From NCBI GenBank assembly GCA_013538715.1, contig JACAFH010000002.1, forward strand, positions 215,064 through 279,063: a DNA stretch of 64,000 nucleotides. The letters run 5' to 3'. Of this stretch, positions 1-8,775 are shown in pieces. This DNA is from Candidatus Nitrosothermus koennekei (GTDB taxonomy: Archaea > Thermoproteota > Nitrososphaeria > Nitrososphaerales > Nitrosocaldaceae). A program made the translations under genes and the position numbers. Each line of letters begins with the position of its first letter. Positions within the stretch are counted from its first letter, which is position 1. Below the pieces are notes generated by a model that did no database searches, had not been told where the DNA came from, and saw only the letters and a program-made list of their open reading frames with translations.

Positions 1-418
1 CATATAATAGAACATTTTCCGGCTATAAAATATAAAGAATTGATACGATTATCTAAATCATCCCACGGTTCTCTAAGCTATCATATTAGTATGCTAGAGA
101 AGGAAGGATTAATAATTGTAGAACGTGGAAAGAGTACTAGGTTATATAGTATAAATGTCAATAATAATGATAGAATAATTCTTAGGAGTGTAAGGAACAA
201 CACACGTAAATCGATAATAAATACATTGATTGATGGAGAGAAGAGCCTAGAAGAGATAAATAGTGTTATAAAAAAGTAGGTCTACTTTATTATGGCATAT
301 AAACTACCTAATAAAGGAAGAACTAGTAATTAAAAAGAAAGTTAATAGACATAATTATTATTTATTAAATAATAGAGGTATGATTATAAGTACATTAAGA
401 AGATATCACATAAGGTGA
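1..418 (+). pseudogene. Two-winged-helix ArsR-type regulator, 5' truncated and frameshifted
   Basis: The reading frame is open from base 1, so the gene starts left of the window. The first part encodes a winged helix (KSSHGSLSYHISMLEKEGL, then the wing). A second winged helix begins near base 205 but the frame stops at 277-279. Skipping one A in the A6 run at 270-275 continues the protein as IKSRSTLLWHINYLIKEELV to a stop at 416-418, which completes a normal HTH plus wing. The gene is therefore a two-wHTH DNA-binding regulator with a one-base indel in a homopolymer. This may be a real pseudogene, a sequencing error or transcriptional slippage; the sequence alone cannot decide. The ligand and target are unknown. 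Confidence 0.8.
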
Positions 419-430
419 TATATAAATAAA
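419..430 (+). promoter_or_regulatory. TATA box for the C/D box sRNA
   Basis: TATATAAATAAA lies about 26 bases before base 451, the expected archaeal TATA-to-start distance for an RNA beginning at the terminal stem of the sRNA candidate. It directly follows the regulator's stop codon. There is no nearby downstream plus-strand CDS for it to serve. Confidence 0.5.
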
Positions 431-450
431 AGTTATGCAAATATAAGATA

Positions 451-512
451 GCAGCAGTGAGGACTCAGAGTTAAACTGATAGTTATGATGAGATGGCATT
501 TGTCTGAGCTGT
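451..512 (+). ncRNA. Candidate C/D box guide sRNA
   Basis: The boxes are in canonical order and spacing. Box C is GTGAGGA (457-463, one mismatch to RUGAUGA), followed by a 12-base guide (464-475), D' CTGA (476-479), a 5-base spacer, C' ATGATGA (485-491, perfect), a second 12-base guide (492-503) and D CTGA (504-507). Flanking CAGC and GCTG can form a short terminal stem. Archaeal sRNAs of this type direct 2'-O-methylation through L7Ae, Nop5 and fibrillarin, at the target base paired to the fifth guide base before D or D'. The targets, presumably rRNA or tRNA, could not be identified here. Confidence 0.72.
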
Positions 513-554
513 TATATAGATAATATTCTAATCTATTTGGATATAACTAATCTG

Positions 555-1391
555 CTATTGGTCATATATCGAAGTGTAAAGTGGATATTCCTCTCCACTC
601 TCATGTAATTTATAACTACCTTCACTTTGAAATTTACGTTTATGCATATCATCTAAATTCTTATAAACTTCTTCACCTATTACTATCTGATTCGGTTTTG
701 CTTTGCTCATTATCTTTGCAGCCCTACTTATTACATGCCCTAATAGATCTGGTTCTGAACCAAGTACTATGATCTGATTATAGCCTGCGTCTATAGATAT
801 TCGTGCTTTTATCTTTGGTAAATTCTTCTGAAAAAGCATATCATTTATCGATCTCTCAATTATATACATCATACTATAGGAGCACTCTATAGTATTTGCA
901 CATGTGTTTATAAGATCAGGATTTGGAGGAAAGAATGCTATAACAGCATCTCCAGCGTATTTTAATACATATCCACCAAATCTACTAATTATTATAGACA
1001 TCTCTTGACAGAAAGTTCTTACTAATTTTGCAACCATCTCAATAGAAATAGTTGCTGCTAAGGCAGTAGAGCCTACCAGATCTATATAGAGTATTACAAA
1101 TACATCATTCTTATTACTATTCTTTAGTAAATATGAATGAGATAAATGCATCAAGAATATTTGTGCATATGTATCATTATCCAAAGAATCACTCTCCAAG
1201 TTATTTAAGACTCTCCTTTGACTATTGACTATATCATTAGTATCTATAGGTTTGTATGATGGTTTTACTTCATCAAATAATATCTTGAGCGTCTTTTCTG
1301 CTATGAATACTCTAGCTATCTTATCATAATAACCTTGAGTAGCTCCAACTCTATACTTCTCAAATCTTGTGCTATCTATCTCTATTGACAT
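555..1391 (-). CDS. Class III adenylate/guanylate cyclase domain protein
   Basis: A 278-residue soluble protein with a class III nucleotidyl cyclase homology domain from about residue 95 to 260. Metal-binding aspartates are visible in YIDLVGST (D104) and KYAGDAVIAFF (D148), with the substrate-specifying lysine position at K144. At the place of the usual N-x-A-A-R transition-state motif the sequence is S-R-A-A-K (222-226), so both key residues are changed. Activity is therefore uncertain. The N-terminal 90 residues match no domain I recognise. The gene is transcribed in the same direction as two unknown genes upstream of it (1422-2493), 30 bases away. Confidence 0.85.
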   Translation of the reverse strand: MSIEIDSTRFEKYRVGATQGYYDKIARVFIAEKTLKILFDEVKPSYKPIDTNDIVNSQRRVLNNLESDSLDNDTYAQIFLMHLSHSYLLKNSNKNDVFVILYIDLVGSTALAATISIEMVAKLVRTFCQEMSIIISRFGGYVLKYAGDAVIAFFPPNPDLINTCANTIECSYSMMYIIERSINDMLFQKNLPKIKARISIDAGYNQIIVLGSEPDLLGHVISRAAKIMSKAKPNQIVIGEEVYKNLDDMHKRKFQSEGSYKLHESGEEYPLYTSIYDQ

Positions 1392-1421
1392 ATAATAGTT
1401 TCTATTAAATGGGTAAATAAA

Positions 1422-1949
1422 CTATACCTTTCTCCATCTGTTATCTATATAATGATATTCATTTCCATTATGATCTATAACCTTGCCAATGCTCCATCTA
1501 TAATCTTTAAGTTCAAGTATAACTCTCTTTATATTATCAATATCTATACTTCTTAATTGGAGAATTATACTATCAGCCAAATATTCTATAATATCCACTG
1601 CTTTATTCATTGCTAGATCTGATGATGTTAGTAATGAGAATTCTACATCTGGATTATCCTTGAAACATAAGCTAAACCTAAATCTCTTATTACCTCTTCT
1701 CCACTTGATATTCTTTAATAATGTCTTGAGATCTTCCCATCGGTCAAAGCCAAATATCTTAAAGAATTGTGGTTCATATCTAAAATGCATCTCTATATTA
1801 ATCATACTACTATATTCTTCACTTAATTCTTCTTCCTTCTCTTCAACTCCAAATTGTTGAAAGAGTTTATATATAGTCTCTACTTCTGCTTGTGACAAAC
1901 CTGCATATGTTAATTTGATCAATTTAGTAGAATGGCCAAAGTGGAACAA
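1422..1949 (-). CDS. Conserved hypothetical protein, 175 aa
   Basis: I do not recognise this family. It is a soluble, charged protein with an acidic stretch near residues 35-45 (EEKEEELSEE) and many aromatic residues, and no membrane segment. The first available start is TTG at 1949; another TTG nine codons in is possible, and there is no ATG until residue 49. Its beginning overlaps the end of the 1924-2493 gene by 26 bases, so the two are probably translationally coupled. The cyclase follows in the same direction. Confidence 0.6.
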   Translation of the reverse strand: MFHFGHSTKLIKLTYAGLSQAEVETIYKLFQQFGVEEKEEELSEEYSSMINIEMHFRYEPQFFKIFGFDRWEDLKTLLKNIKWRRGNKRFRFSLCFKDNPDVEFSLLTSSDLAMNKAVDIIEYLADSIILQLRSIDIDNIKRVILELKDYRWSIGKVIDHNGNEYHYIDNRWRKV

Positions 1950-2493
1950 GCGCTAATATTCTTAATAAACCCCATAAGCCAAGTGAAGCAAGTGTTATAG
2001 ACAATGGTATCCATGGCATAGGTATTGGCTTCCCTTTTAGTTTTAGAATGCGATCTTCCCTAATATGAGCTACATATCCTTCTAACTTTGTACTCCATAT
2101 CTTGTAATCAATCCCGTGTTTCTTAAAGATGTTAATTACCTCATATATTATAGGTGCTCTTTCGCTAATAAGATGTTGTATATATCTTCTCGATATCTCT
2201 ACCTCTGCATGTATAGCAATTAATCCATGTTTAACCTCAAATAATCTAACATGCATCTCCCATGTCCTTGTCAACATCTTAGTAAAACCATCGCCAAGTT
2301 GAGAAGGTTTCTTATTCTCACATAACCTTACTCTATGAAATCCTTCTTTCTTTAATATATTTATGATATCATCAACACTCGCCTTAACTACTATATAAAG
2401 AGGATCGTTATTAAGTTCTTCACTCTTTATTATCTCACTTCTGCCTTTCATTAGATCGATTCTCTTTGGATATGATACAAGATAGTCTCCCAT
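1924..2493 (-). CDS. Conserved hypothetical protein with C-terminal membrane anchor, 189 aa
   Basis: Unrecognised family. Residues 1-155 look like a soluble alpha/beta domain (a VVKASVDDIINILKKEGFHRV segment, then the HVRLFEVKHGLIAIHAEVEISRR strands). The last 35 residues form a hydrophobic helix after a proline-rich turn (PIPMPWIP), probably a tail anchor. It leads a minus-strand unit with the overlapping 175-aa gene and perhaps the cyclase. The neighbourhood suggests a signalling or membrane role, but this is only inference. Confidence 0.6.
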   Translation of the reverse strand: MGDYLVSYPKRIDLMKGRSEIIKSEELNNDPLYIVVKASVDDIINILKKEGFHRVRLCENKKPSQLGDGFTKMLTRTWEMHVRLFEVKHGLIAIHAEVEISRRYIQHLISERAPIIYEVINIFKKHGIDYKIWSTKLEGYVAHIREDRILKLKGKPIPMPWIPLSITLASLGLWGLLRILALVPLWPFY

Positions 2494-2538
2494 ATTATTT
2501 CATCTTTAACTTTCTATATTAAAACGCTTTGTCAAATA

Positions 2539-3294
2539 TTATAGTCTAAGGCTCTTCATATATATACACTCTTCATGATTTATAGCAAGATCACTCCATG
2601 AAAGATCTGCATCATTCCATTCAACATTTGCATCTCTCACAATGACTAGAGGTATTGATTCGTTACTCTCTCCCATGAGAAGGTTTGCTGCAGTCGCTAT
2701 GCTATCTGCAACAGCTTGTAATGTAACTCTTAATTTATTACCAAATAGATCTTCCCTTCCTCTAAAGTCTTTTACTGGTTTAAAGCCTGCTACTCCTATA
2801 GCAACTCCTATAGTACCCCTTCTAGTAGGCATAAGCCTACTATCATTTAATATTATACCCACATTCTTCCCATCTTGTTTAAATCTATTCCTTAATTCCT
2901 TTGCTATAATAAACGGTTCCTTAGGATGAGTTATGATATAACCATTCGTTATATTCGATTTATCTATTCCAGCATTTGGAGCAAGCACACCATCTTTTAC
3001 TGCAAGTATAAATCCTTCTATCCCTCCAAGTATATCATCTGACTCATCTATTACTATCTGTGCTATTCTACTATCTAGTGAATATCTAGCTCCTAAACTC
3101 TTTGCTCTCTCACTTGGAATGATGTTCTTTATCTCAAGGATAGAACCTTGACTCATAGCAACAAACTTACTTGATATTACAAGTATGTCATTACTCTTTA
3201 TAGCCTCATTATTATCCCTTACACCATTAATTAAAGTAGTGTATAGATCAAATCTTCCGTTCATAAGAGGCATTTTTATAGGTATGAGTTGCAT
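2539..3294 (-). CDS. cofE: Coenzyme F420:L-glutamate ligase
   Basis: CofE adds glutamate residues to F420-0 using GTP, completing the deazaflavin cofactor. The protein shows the family's GVRDNNEAIKSNDILVISSKFVAMSQG start, ESDDILGGIEGFILAVKDGVLAPNAGID core, LNDSRLMPTRRGTIGVAIG and KLRVTLQAVADSIATAANLLMGE. An upstream ATG at 3315 is in frame. A TATA-like ATTAAATT lies directly before it, which would place the transcript start near 3294, so I prefer the ATG at 3294 (leaderless; 251 aa). The gene stands alone between glnA and unknown genes; other F420 genes are not in the window. Confidence 0.93.
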   Translation of the reverse strand: MQLIPIKMPLMNGRFDLYTTLINGVRDNNEAIKSNDILVISSKFVAMSQGSILEIKNIIPSERAKSLGARYSLDSRIAQIVIDESDDILGGIEGFILAVKDGVLAPNAGIDKSNITNGYIITHPKEPFIIAKELRNRFKQDGKNVGIILNDSRLMPTRRGTIGVAIGVAGFKPVKDFRGREDLFGNKLRVTLQAVADSIATAANLLMGESNESIPLVIVRDANVEWNDADLSWSDLAINHEECIYMKSLRL

Positions 3295-3442
3295 GATTAG
3301 CATATACCTAAACATAATTTAATACTATTGTCAGATGTTATAATCTTCAATATGAAGAATTGTTTTAGCATCACACACAATTATAATCAATCATATCTAC
3401 TATATTACAATTAGTAATATAATGAAAAAAGACTTTATAAAA

Positions 3443-4741
3443 TTAATACATGTTCATGTATTTCTCTCTTTCCCATTCAGTAACATGCATCCTAAACTCA
3501 TCCCATTCCTTTATTTTTATACTTAGATATCTATTAAAGAGATACTCACCAAATGTATCTTTAATTAATTTACTAGATTTCATCTCCATTAATGCCTCAA
3601 TAAGCGAGGAGGGTAACGTATCTATATTCTTATCTCTATCTGTTTCTGCTAGTTGATAAACGTTCTCTTCTACAGGTTCTGGAGGTTCGAGTTTATTCTT
3701 TATACCATCCAGACCAGCCTTAAGTAATACTGCAAATGCAAGATATGGATTGCATGTAGGATCTGGACATCTTAATTCTATCCTAGCAGATTTAGGTTTT
3801 TGCTCAAACCATTTGGGTATTCTTATTAGAGCAGATCTATTCATACTTGCCCATGTTATGTATACAGGGGCTTCGTAACCTACTACAAGCCTTTTATAAG
3901 AGTTTACTGTAGGGCATAATATTGCACATAATTCTTTGATATGCTTCATCTGTCCAGCCATAAAATTATATGCTAAATCTGATAATCTATAATCATCATT
4001 TGCATCATAAAAGAGGTTTTCGTTATTTAGATTAAAGAGACTTTGATGTATATGCAATCCTGAACCTGCTTTCTTCATTAATGGTTTTGCCATGAATGTA
4101 GCATGCAAAGAGTTCATCTTCGCAACCTTCTTTACTATATATTTTAATGTAACAAGCCTATCAGCTGTTATAAGTGCAGGAGCGTATTCAAAGTCTATCT
4201 CATACTGACCTGTTCCAACTTCATGATGAGCATTCTCTACATGCATGCCAAAACGTTGGAGAATTATGATCATATCTTTTATTATGGTATAATTACTTGA
4301 TAGATCGAAATAACCTTCTCGATCTATTGGAATATCATCTTTGAATAGATAAAACTCTGGTTCTGGTCCTGTATTATATATAAAACCCATCTCTGTTGCT
4401 TCATTAATAACATTCTTTAACACTAATCTAGGATCACCTTCAAATGGCGTGCCATCTGGATTATATATCTCGCAAATTAATCTTGCTGTATTCTCACTAG
4501 CTGACCATGGAAGAACTATATAAGTATTAGGATCTGGTTTTAGATAGAGATCACTCTCTTGTATCCGAGAAAATCCTTCTATAGACGAACCATCAAACCA
4601 TATACCACTCTTTAAAGCTGTTTCTAACTCTTCAACTGGTATTATATTCTCTTTAACTACTCCATGAAGATCTGTAAATTGTAATGTAATAAATTTTACA
4701 TCGTCTCTAACTACTCTCTCCATAAGTTCATTAACATTCAT
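3443..4741 (-). CDS. glnA: Glutamine synthetase, type I
   Basis: A 432-residue GSI enzyme making glutamine from glutamate, ammonia and ATP. It has the N-terminal beta-grasp with FTDLHGVVKE and FDGSSIEGFSRIQESDLYLKPDP, then the catalytic domain with GPEPEFYLF, HHEVGTGQYEID, HIHQSLF and RIELRCPDPTCNPYLAFA. The compact length fits the archaeal form. The promoter region (4742-4848) is shared divergently with the 57-aa membrane protein; a TATA-like AGTTAAATATTTTAAAG (minus strand) sits about 25 bases before the ATG. It is the assimilation partner of the Amt transporters and PII protein elsewhere in the window, but has no perfect TGATWATCA site. Confidence 0.96.
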   Translation of the reverse strand: MNVNELMERVVRDDVKFITLQFTDLHGVVKENIIPVEELETALKSGIWFDGSSIEGFSRIQESDLYLKPDPNTYIVLPWSASENTARLICEIYNPDGTPFEGDPRLVLKNVINEATEMGFIYNTGPEPEFYLFKDDIPIDREGYFDLSSNYTIIKDMIIILQRFGMHVENAHHEVGTGQYEIDFEYAPALITADRLVTLKYIVKKVAKMNSLHATFMAKPLMKKAGSGLHIHQSLFNLNNENLFYDANDDYRLSDLAYNFMAGQMKHIKELCAILCPTVNSYKRLVVGYEAPVYITWASMNRSALIRIPKWFEQKPKSARIELRCPDPTCNPYLAFAVLLKAGLDGIKNKLEPPEPVEENVYQLAETDRDKNIDTLPSSLIEALMEMKSSKLIKDTFGEYLFNRYLSIKIKEWDEFRMHVTEWEREKYMNMY

Positions 4742-4848
4742 GATCTAATTTCCTTACTCCCTTTAAAATATTTAACTGCTTATAGAGTATAAAGATAATT
4801 CTATTATAAGCGCAATAAATTTATACTTAAAAAATAGTGATATCAAAC

Positions 4849-5022
4849 ATGGAAGTAGATGGTGTATTTGTGGCGGGAGGTTCTATAGTAGTATTTGGTA
4901 TAATACTTCTAGCATTAGGATTTCTTGCGCCAGATCTAATGCCTGTGCTATGGCCAGTTGCTGCAGTGCTAATAGCTTGCGGAATAGCTATGAAAGTTAT
5001 CTCTGTAAAACATGCTACATAA
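4849..5022 (+). CDS. Small two-helix membrane protein, 57 aa
   Basis: Starts at the ATG at 4849 (a GTG at 4837 is also in frame). The protein is almost entirely two hydrophobic helices, one centred on GGSIVVFGIILLALGFLA and one on VLWPVAAVLIACGIAMKVI, joined by a PDLMP turn, with a short basic tail. It belongs to no family I can name. A TATA-like element near 4820-4830 would give an almost leaderless transcript diverging from glnA. Function unknown. Confidence 0.6.
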   Translation: MEVDGVFVAGGSIVVFGIILLALGFLAPDLMPVLWPVAAVLIACGIAMKVISVKHAT

Positions 5023-5064
5023 TAAGAGCTATAGTTAAATATAATGATATTTTATTCTTTAGTT

Positions 5065-5367
5065 ATGAGTACAAACCTACAAGTGTTAAGAAAGAGGATA
5101 TTTGAAGAATTGGTTAAGATAGTAGACCCAGAGATAAATGTATCTATAATAGAGTTACAATTGATAGATAATGTACAGATAGATAATGGAGATATAAATG
5201 TAGACCTTCATCTAACTAGCCCATTTTGTCCAGCAGTATTTGGATTCAAGATTGCACAAGATATAAAGAATAATCTAGGAAAGATAGAAGGCGTAAAGAA
5301 GGTTAGAGTAAATGTGAGTAATCATTTCATGGCAGAAGCTATAAATAAACAAGTTAATGAGAACTAA
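5065..5367 (+). CDS. MIP18/DUF59-family iron-sulfur assembly protein
   Basis: About 100 residues with the DUF59 signature: helix LRKRIFEELVKIVDPEINVSIIELQLI, then DGDINVDLHLTSPFCPAVFGF with the conserved cysteine after TSPF, and the VKKVRVNV strand. The family (SufT, the MIP18 and PaaD relatives) helps mature Fe-S proteins. I chose the ATG at 5065; the longer frame from 5044 only adds a hydrophobic stub. Its 3' end overlaps convergently by 14 bases with sdhB, itself a three-cluster Fe-S protein. The location is suggestive but not proof of a link. Confidence 0.8.
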   Translation: MSTNLQVLRKRIFEELVKIVDPEINVSIIELQLIDNVQIDNGDINVDLHLTSPFCPAVFGFKIAQDIKNNLGKIEGVKKVRVNVSNHFMAEAINKQVNEN

Positions 5368-6103
5368 TATATAACACTGCTTTTTCTTCTCCCTTCTTTG
5401 AGAATCCTAATAAATAAGAGCGTAGTAACTGTATACCTAATGCTGGATCTACGCCTTTTGGACATACATTAGAGCAAGAGCCAGCAAAATGACATCTCCA
5501 TATACCATGCCTATTATCTATTATCTCTAACCTCTTTCTACTTGCTTGATCTCTACTATCTATCATATACCTATACATTTGAGCTAGTGCTTGAGGACCT
5601 GGGAACTCCTTGTCCATTGCAGTAGTTGGGCATGCAGCGTAACACAAGCCACATTTTATACAATAAGAGAATTGTAAATACTTCTCAACTTCGTCTGGTT
5701 TTTGTATGAATTCTCTATGAATATCATCCATCTTTCTATCTGTCTTCTCATTTATTATATAAGGCATCATATTTTTATGATTAGTAAAGAATCTATCAAA
5801 GTTTGTTGCAAGATCTCTTATAATAGGAAAGTTTGGTAATGGTTCACAAATTATTTCATTACTATTAAGTTCAGATATCTTAGTATAGCAAGCGAGTCTA
5901 GGTTTGCCATTTATAAGCATACCGCATGAGCCACAAGAAGCCATTCTGCATGAATATCTCAATGCAAGAGAATGATCAACATATGCTTTAACATAAAGTA
6001 AGGCATCAAGTACTGTAGTCCAACGTTGATATGGCACTTCAAATGTATCATAACGTTTACCTTCTTTGGGTGAGTATCTTAAGATCTTTAGATTTACACT
6101 CAT
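5354..6103 (-). CDS. sdhB: Succinate dehydrogenase iron-sulfur subunit
   Basis: 249 residues carrying electrons from SdhA to the membrane subunits. The N-terminal plant-type ferredoxin domain has the [2Fe-2S] cysteines in YSCRMASCGSCGMLINGKPRLAC. The C-terminal domain has CIKCGLCYAACP and CHFAGSCSNVCPKGVDP for the 4Fe-4S and 3Fe-4S (or second 4Fe-4S) clusters. It is the last gene of the minus-strand sdhA-sdhC-sdhD-sdhB operon; its start codon overlaps the stop of sdhD by one base. The C-terminus is a short, non-conserved tail. Confidence 0.95.
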   Translation of the reverse strand: MSVNLKILRYSPKEGKRYDTFEVPYQRWTTVLDALLYVKAYVDHSLALRYSCRMASCGSCGMLINGKPRLACYTKISELNSNEIICEPLPNFPIIRDLATNFDRFFTNHKNMMPYIINEKTDRKMDDIHREFIQKPDEVEKYLQFSYCIKCGLCYAACPTTAMDKEFPGPQALAQMYRYMIDSRDQASRKRLEIIDNRHGIWRCHFAGSCSNVCPKGVDPALGIQLLRSYLLGFSKKGEEKAVLYISSH

Positions 6104-6450
6104 TATACTTCACCAGTAAGACTAGCAAGTATTATAGTTCTAGTGCCATACGCTATTATTGAAGCAGCGCCTATTATACATAGCCACGTCATGCTTTTCT
6201 CCCACACTCTTCCTTGTCTAAGCTCTATAAGAATTATTCTCAAACCATTGAAACCATGTATTGCTACAGTAACAAGCACTAATTCAAGCACTATAGTATA
6301 AGGAAGATTTTTATAATTTGCTATAACATTTTCATATTCTAAACTTGCTCCATATGGCATAATTAATCTAAACATAATATGAATAGCAACTAAGATTATT
6401 GCAGATATACCAGTAATATAATGTATCTTCATTATATTACTCTCTCTCAT
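6103..6450 (-). CDS. sdhD: Succinate dehydrogenase membrane anchor subunit
   Basis: 115 residues with three predicted transmembrane helices (around YITGISAIILVAIHIMFRLI, YTIVLELVLVTVAIHGFNGL and TWLCIIGAASIIAYGTRTII). The IHGFNGLRIILIE segment matches the second helix of SdhC/D-type quinone or haem-binding anchors, with a candidate haem-ligand histidine. A GGTGA Shine-Dalgarno site at 6457-6461 fits the ATG at 6450; an alternative ATG is at 6432. The gap to sdhC is two bases. Assignment as D rather than C follows gene order and similarity to its neighbour. Confidence 0.85.
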   Translation of the reverse strand: MRESNIMKIHYITGISAIILVAIHIMFRLIMPYGASLEYENVIANYKNLPYTIVLELVLVTVAIHGFNGLRIILIELRQGRVWEKSMTWLCIIGAASIIAYGTRTIILASLTGEV

Positions 6451-6452
6451 CT

Positions 6453-6878
6453 TTACTCACCAAATAATATACTTGCTCCATACATCATTGCTAGTGCTGC
6501 TAATGCTATACTGACCCATATGCATGCCTTCATCTTGTTATTAAGACTTAATGGATTGTATGGATACTCTGGTCTTCCTGCTTTGCCTAAACCTTTTCCT
6601 CCTTCAGCAAAATATAACCTAACTCCATTTGCAGCATGGAATACACACATACCAATAACTAGCGTAAGTATTATATGTCCTTGGGTAGTTTGTGTTAGTT
6701 CTAGCATCTTATCCCATGCTATCTTCCCATTAACTATATTACTAGTCTCTATTACATGTGCTATAAAATATACTAATAAACCTACACCCGTCCATCTCTG
6801 AAGCCAATAAGCAAACCTAGGTAAACCATACTTGTATGGCCTTAACCAACCTTTGATACCTTCTCTATTCTCCTTCAT
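6453..6878 (-). CDS. sdhC: Succinate dehydrogenase cytochrome b subunit
   Basis: 141 residues with three transmembrane helices. RFAYWLQRWTGVGLLVYFIAHVIETS is the characteristic first helix (arginine, tryptophan and histidine positions of the quinone/haem region), and VFHAANGVRLYFAEGG carries the second candidate haem ligand. An AGGTGG Shine-Dalgarno site lies about five bases before the ATG. It sits eight bases downstream of sdhA in the operon. It anchors SdhAB to the membrane and passes electrons to quinone. Confidence 0.9.
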   Translation of the reverse strand: MKENREGIKGWLRPYKYGLPRFAYWLQRWTGVGLLVYFIAHVIETSNIVNGKIAWDKMLELTQTTQGHIILTLVIGMCVFHAANGVRLYFAEGGKGLGKAGRPEYPYNPLSLNNKMKACIWVSIALAALAMMYGASILFGE

Positions 6879-6886
6879 TATACCAC

Positions 6887-8596
6887 CTAATAATGTCTCT
6901 CTGCAGGTTTATATTTTGTTATCGTCACAGGATGATAAGTTATCTTTGGGCTATCACCAGTATAATATGCTAGTGTGTGCTTTAAAAAGTTGACATCATC
7001 TCTTTTTGGATAATCTATTCTTGCATGAGAACCTCTTGATTCCTTCCTTAAATATGCACCCATTAATACAACTTCACAAGTTCTTAACATAGCATCTATC
7101 TCTAGCACATTAATAAAATTTGTATTATACTCTTTTGATTTGTCATCTACTCTCTTCCATGACTTTGCCTTTAATTCTTTAATCTTTCTTAAACCTTCTT
7201 GCATACCTTTTTCATCTCTAAATATATAAGCACTCTCTTGCATATTCTTAGTTAGTTCGTCTCTTAGTTCATATGGATTAATATCTCCAGAACCATGAAA
7301 TATCTCATCGTAGATCCTCTTCTCTTCATCCTTGATCTGTTGATTCTCAATCTCTAGATAAGAATTAGAGAGAGTATATTTAGCAGCGAACTCTCCTGTA
7401 TATCTCCCCCATACTAGACATTCAGCAGTAGAGTTTGCTCCTAACCTATTTGCGCCATTTATACTAACACATGCTGCCTCGCCAGCACTCCATAATCCTT
7501 TCATTTCAGTAGCACCATCTATATTACAATGTATACCACCCATCATATAATGACATACTGGTCTAACTGGTATAGGTTCATCTATAGGATCTAAACCAGA
7601 GAATTTCATGCATATCTCCCTTATACCAGCAAGTTTTGTCTTTATCTTCTCTTCACCTAGATGTCTAAGATCTAACAATACATAAGGCATCTGAGTAGCT
7701 TCATCAAAGAATCCTCTTCCTTCCAATATCTCACTATACATTGCACGAGATACAACATCTCTTGATGCTAACTCTAATTTATTAGGAGCGTACTTTTTCA
7801 TAAACCTCTCACCATCTTTATTAAGAAGATAACCTCCCTCTCCTCTTGCTCCCTCGGTTATCAATATTCCTGATGGTAGTATACCTGTAGGATGGAACTG
7901 AACAAACTCCATATCTTTTAGTGCTAGACCAGCTCTATAAGCCATATCTATTCCGTCTGGTGTTGATGAATGAGCATACGTCGCAAATGGATATATCCTT
8001 CCAGCTCCTCCCGTTGCTATTATTCCTGCTTTACCTTTGAATACTACAAAGTTACCAGTTGCTATCTCTATAGCAGTAAAACCTACAAAGTGATGATCAT
8101 TAGATAATATTGAGGTTAAAAACCACTCATTATAAAAGTGTATATTATCATATTTTAAACATGTATCATATAAAGTCTGCATCTCATAGAATCCTACTTT
8201 ATCTTGAGCATAAGTTGCTCTAGGATAACTATAACCACCAAAAGGTCTCTGATCTATTCTTCCATCCTCTCTTCTGCTCCATGGCATACCCCAATGCTCT
8301 AATTGATAAATCTCATTAGGCATGCTATAGACTAATCTCTCTACACAATCCTGATCTGCTAAATAATCACTCCCTTTTATAGTATCGAAGATGTGAGATT
8401 CAAAATTATCTCCAAGCTCTGGGAAGAGTACAGCTGCAGTGCCTCCTTCTGCAGATACTGAATGTGACCTCATAACTTGAACTTTAGATATAACTGCTAT
8501 GCTTATCTTATTACTTGTTCTTGCTGCTTCTATTGCCGCTCTCAAACCCGCTATACCAGAGCCAGCAATTAATAAATCATGCTTAATTGTATCCAT
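6887..8596 (-). CDS. sdhA: Succinate dehydrogenase flavoprotein subunit
   Basis: 569 residues. It has the N-terminal FAD Rossmann motif AGSGIAGLRAAIEAA, HSVSAEGGTAAVL (the site of covalent FAD attachment in the family), the capping-domain active-site region EFVQFHPTG with ITEGARGEGGYLLN, and GLWSAGEAACVSINGANRLGANS near the second FAD region. The C-terminal ARIDYPKRDD segment is typical. It is the first gene of the four-gene operon, with a promoter between 8597 and 8640. The complex oxidises succinate in the TCA cycle and could run in reverse in an autotroph. Confidence 0.97.
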   Translation of the reverse strand: MDTIKHDLLIAGSGIAGLRAAIEAARTSNKISIAVISKVQVMRSHSVSAEGGTAAVLFPELGDNFESHIFDTIKGSDYLADQDCVERLVYSMPNEIYQLEHWGMPWSRREDGRIDQRPFGGYSYPRATYAQDKVGFYEMQTLYDTCLKYDNIHFYNEWFLTSILSNDHHFVGFTAIEIATGNFVVFKGKAGIIATGGAGRIYPFATYAHSSTPDGIDMAYRAGLALKDMEFVQFHPTGILPSGILITEGARGEGGYLLNKDGERFMKKYAPNKLELASRDVVSRAMYSEILEGRGFFDEATQMPYVLLDLRHLGEEKIKTKLAGIREICMKFSGLDPIDEPIPVRPVCHYMMGGIHCNIDGATEMKGLWSAGEAACVSINGANRLGANSTAECLVWGRYTGEFAAKYTLSNSYLEIENQQIKDEEKRIYDEIFHGSGDINPYELRDELTKNMQESAYIFRDEKGMQEGLRKIKELKAKSWKRVDDKSKEYNTNFINVLEIDAMLRTCEVVLMGAYLRKESRGSHARIDYPKRDDVNFLKHTLAYYTGDSPKITYHPVTITKYKPAERHY

Positions 8597-8775
8597 GCAC
8601 TTCTAACACGTAAAAGCCTTATATATTCATATATCGAAGATTTAAATTTATAACATACATAAAATGATTATGTCTTTAATATATGATGCATTATAGATCC
8701 AGTTTAGAATAGAAGATTAGTATTAGCTTATACATGACCTGAATTATTTTATATGAGTTCAAATGATGCATAAGT

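Noticed and set aside
3316..3442. Possible C/D box sRNA on the minus strand (GTGATGC ... CTGA)
   Set aside because: Box C has a mismatch in the critical last base, the internal D'/C' boxes are poor and no terminal stem is seen.
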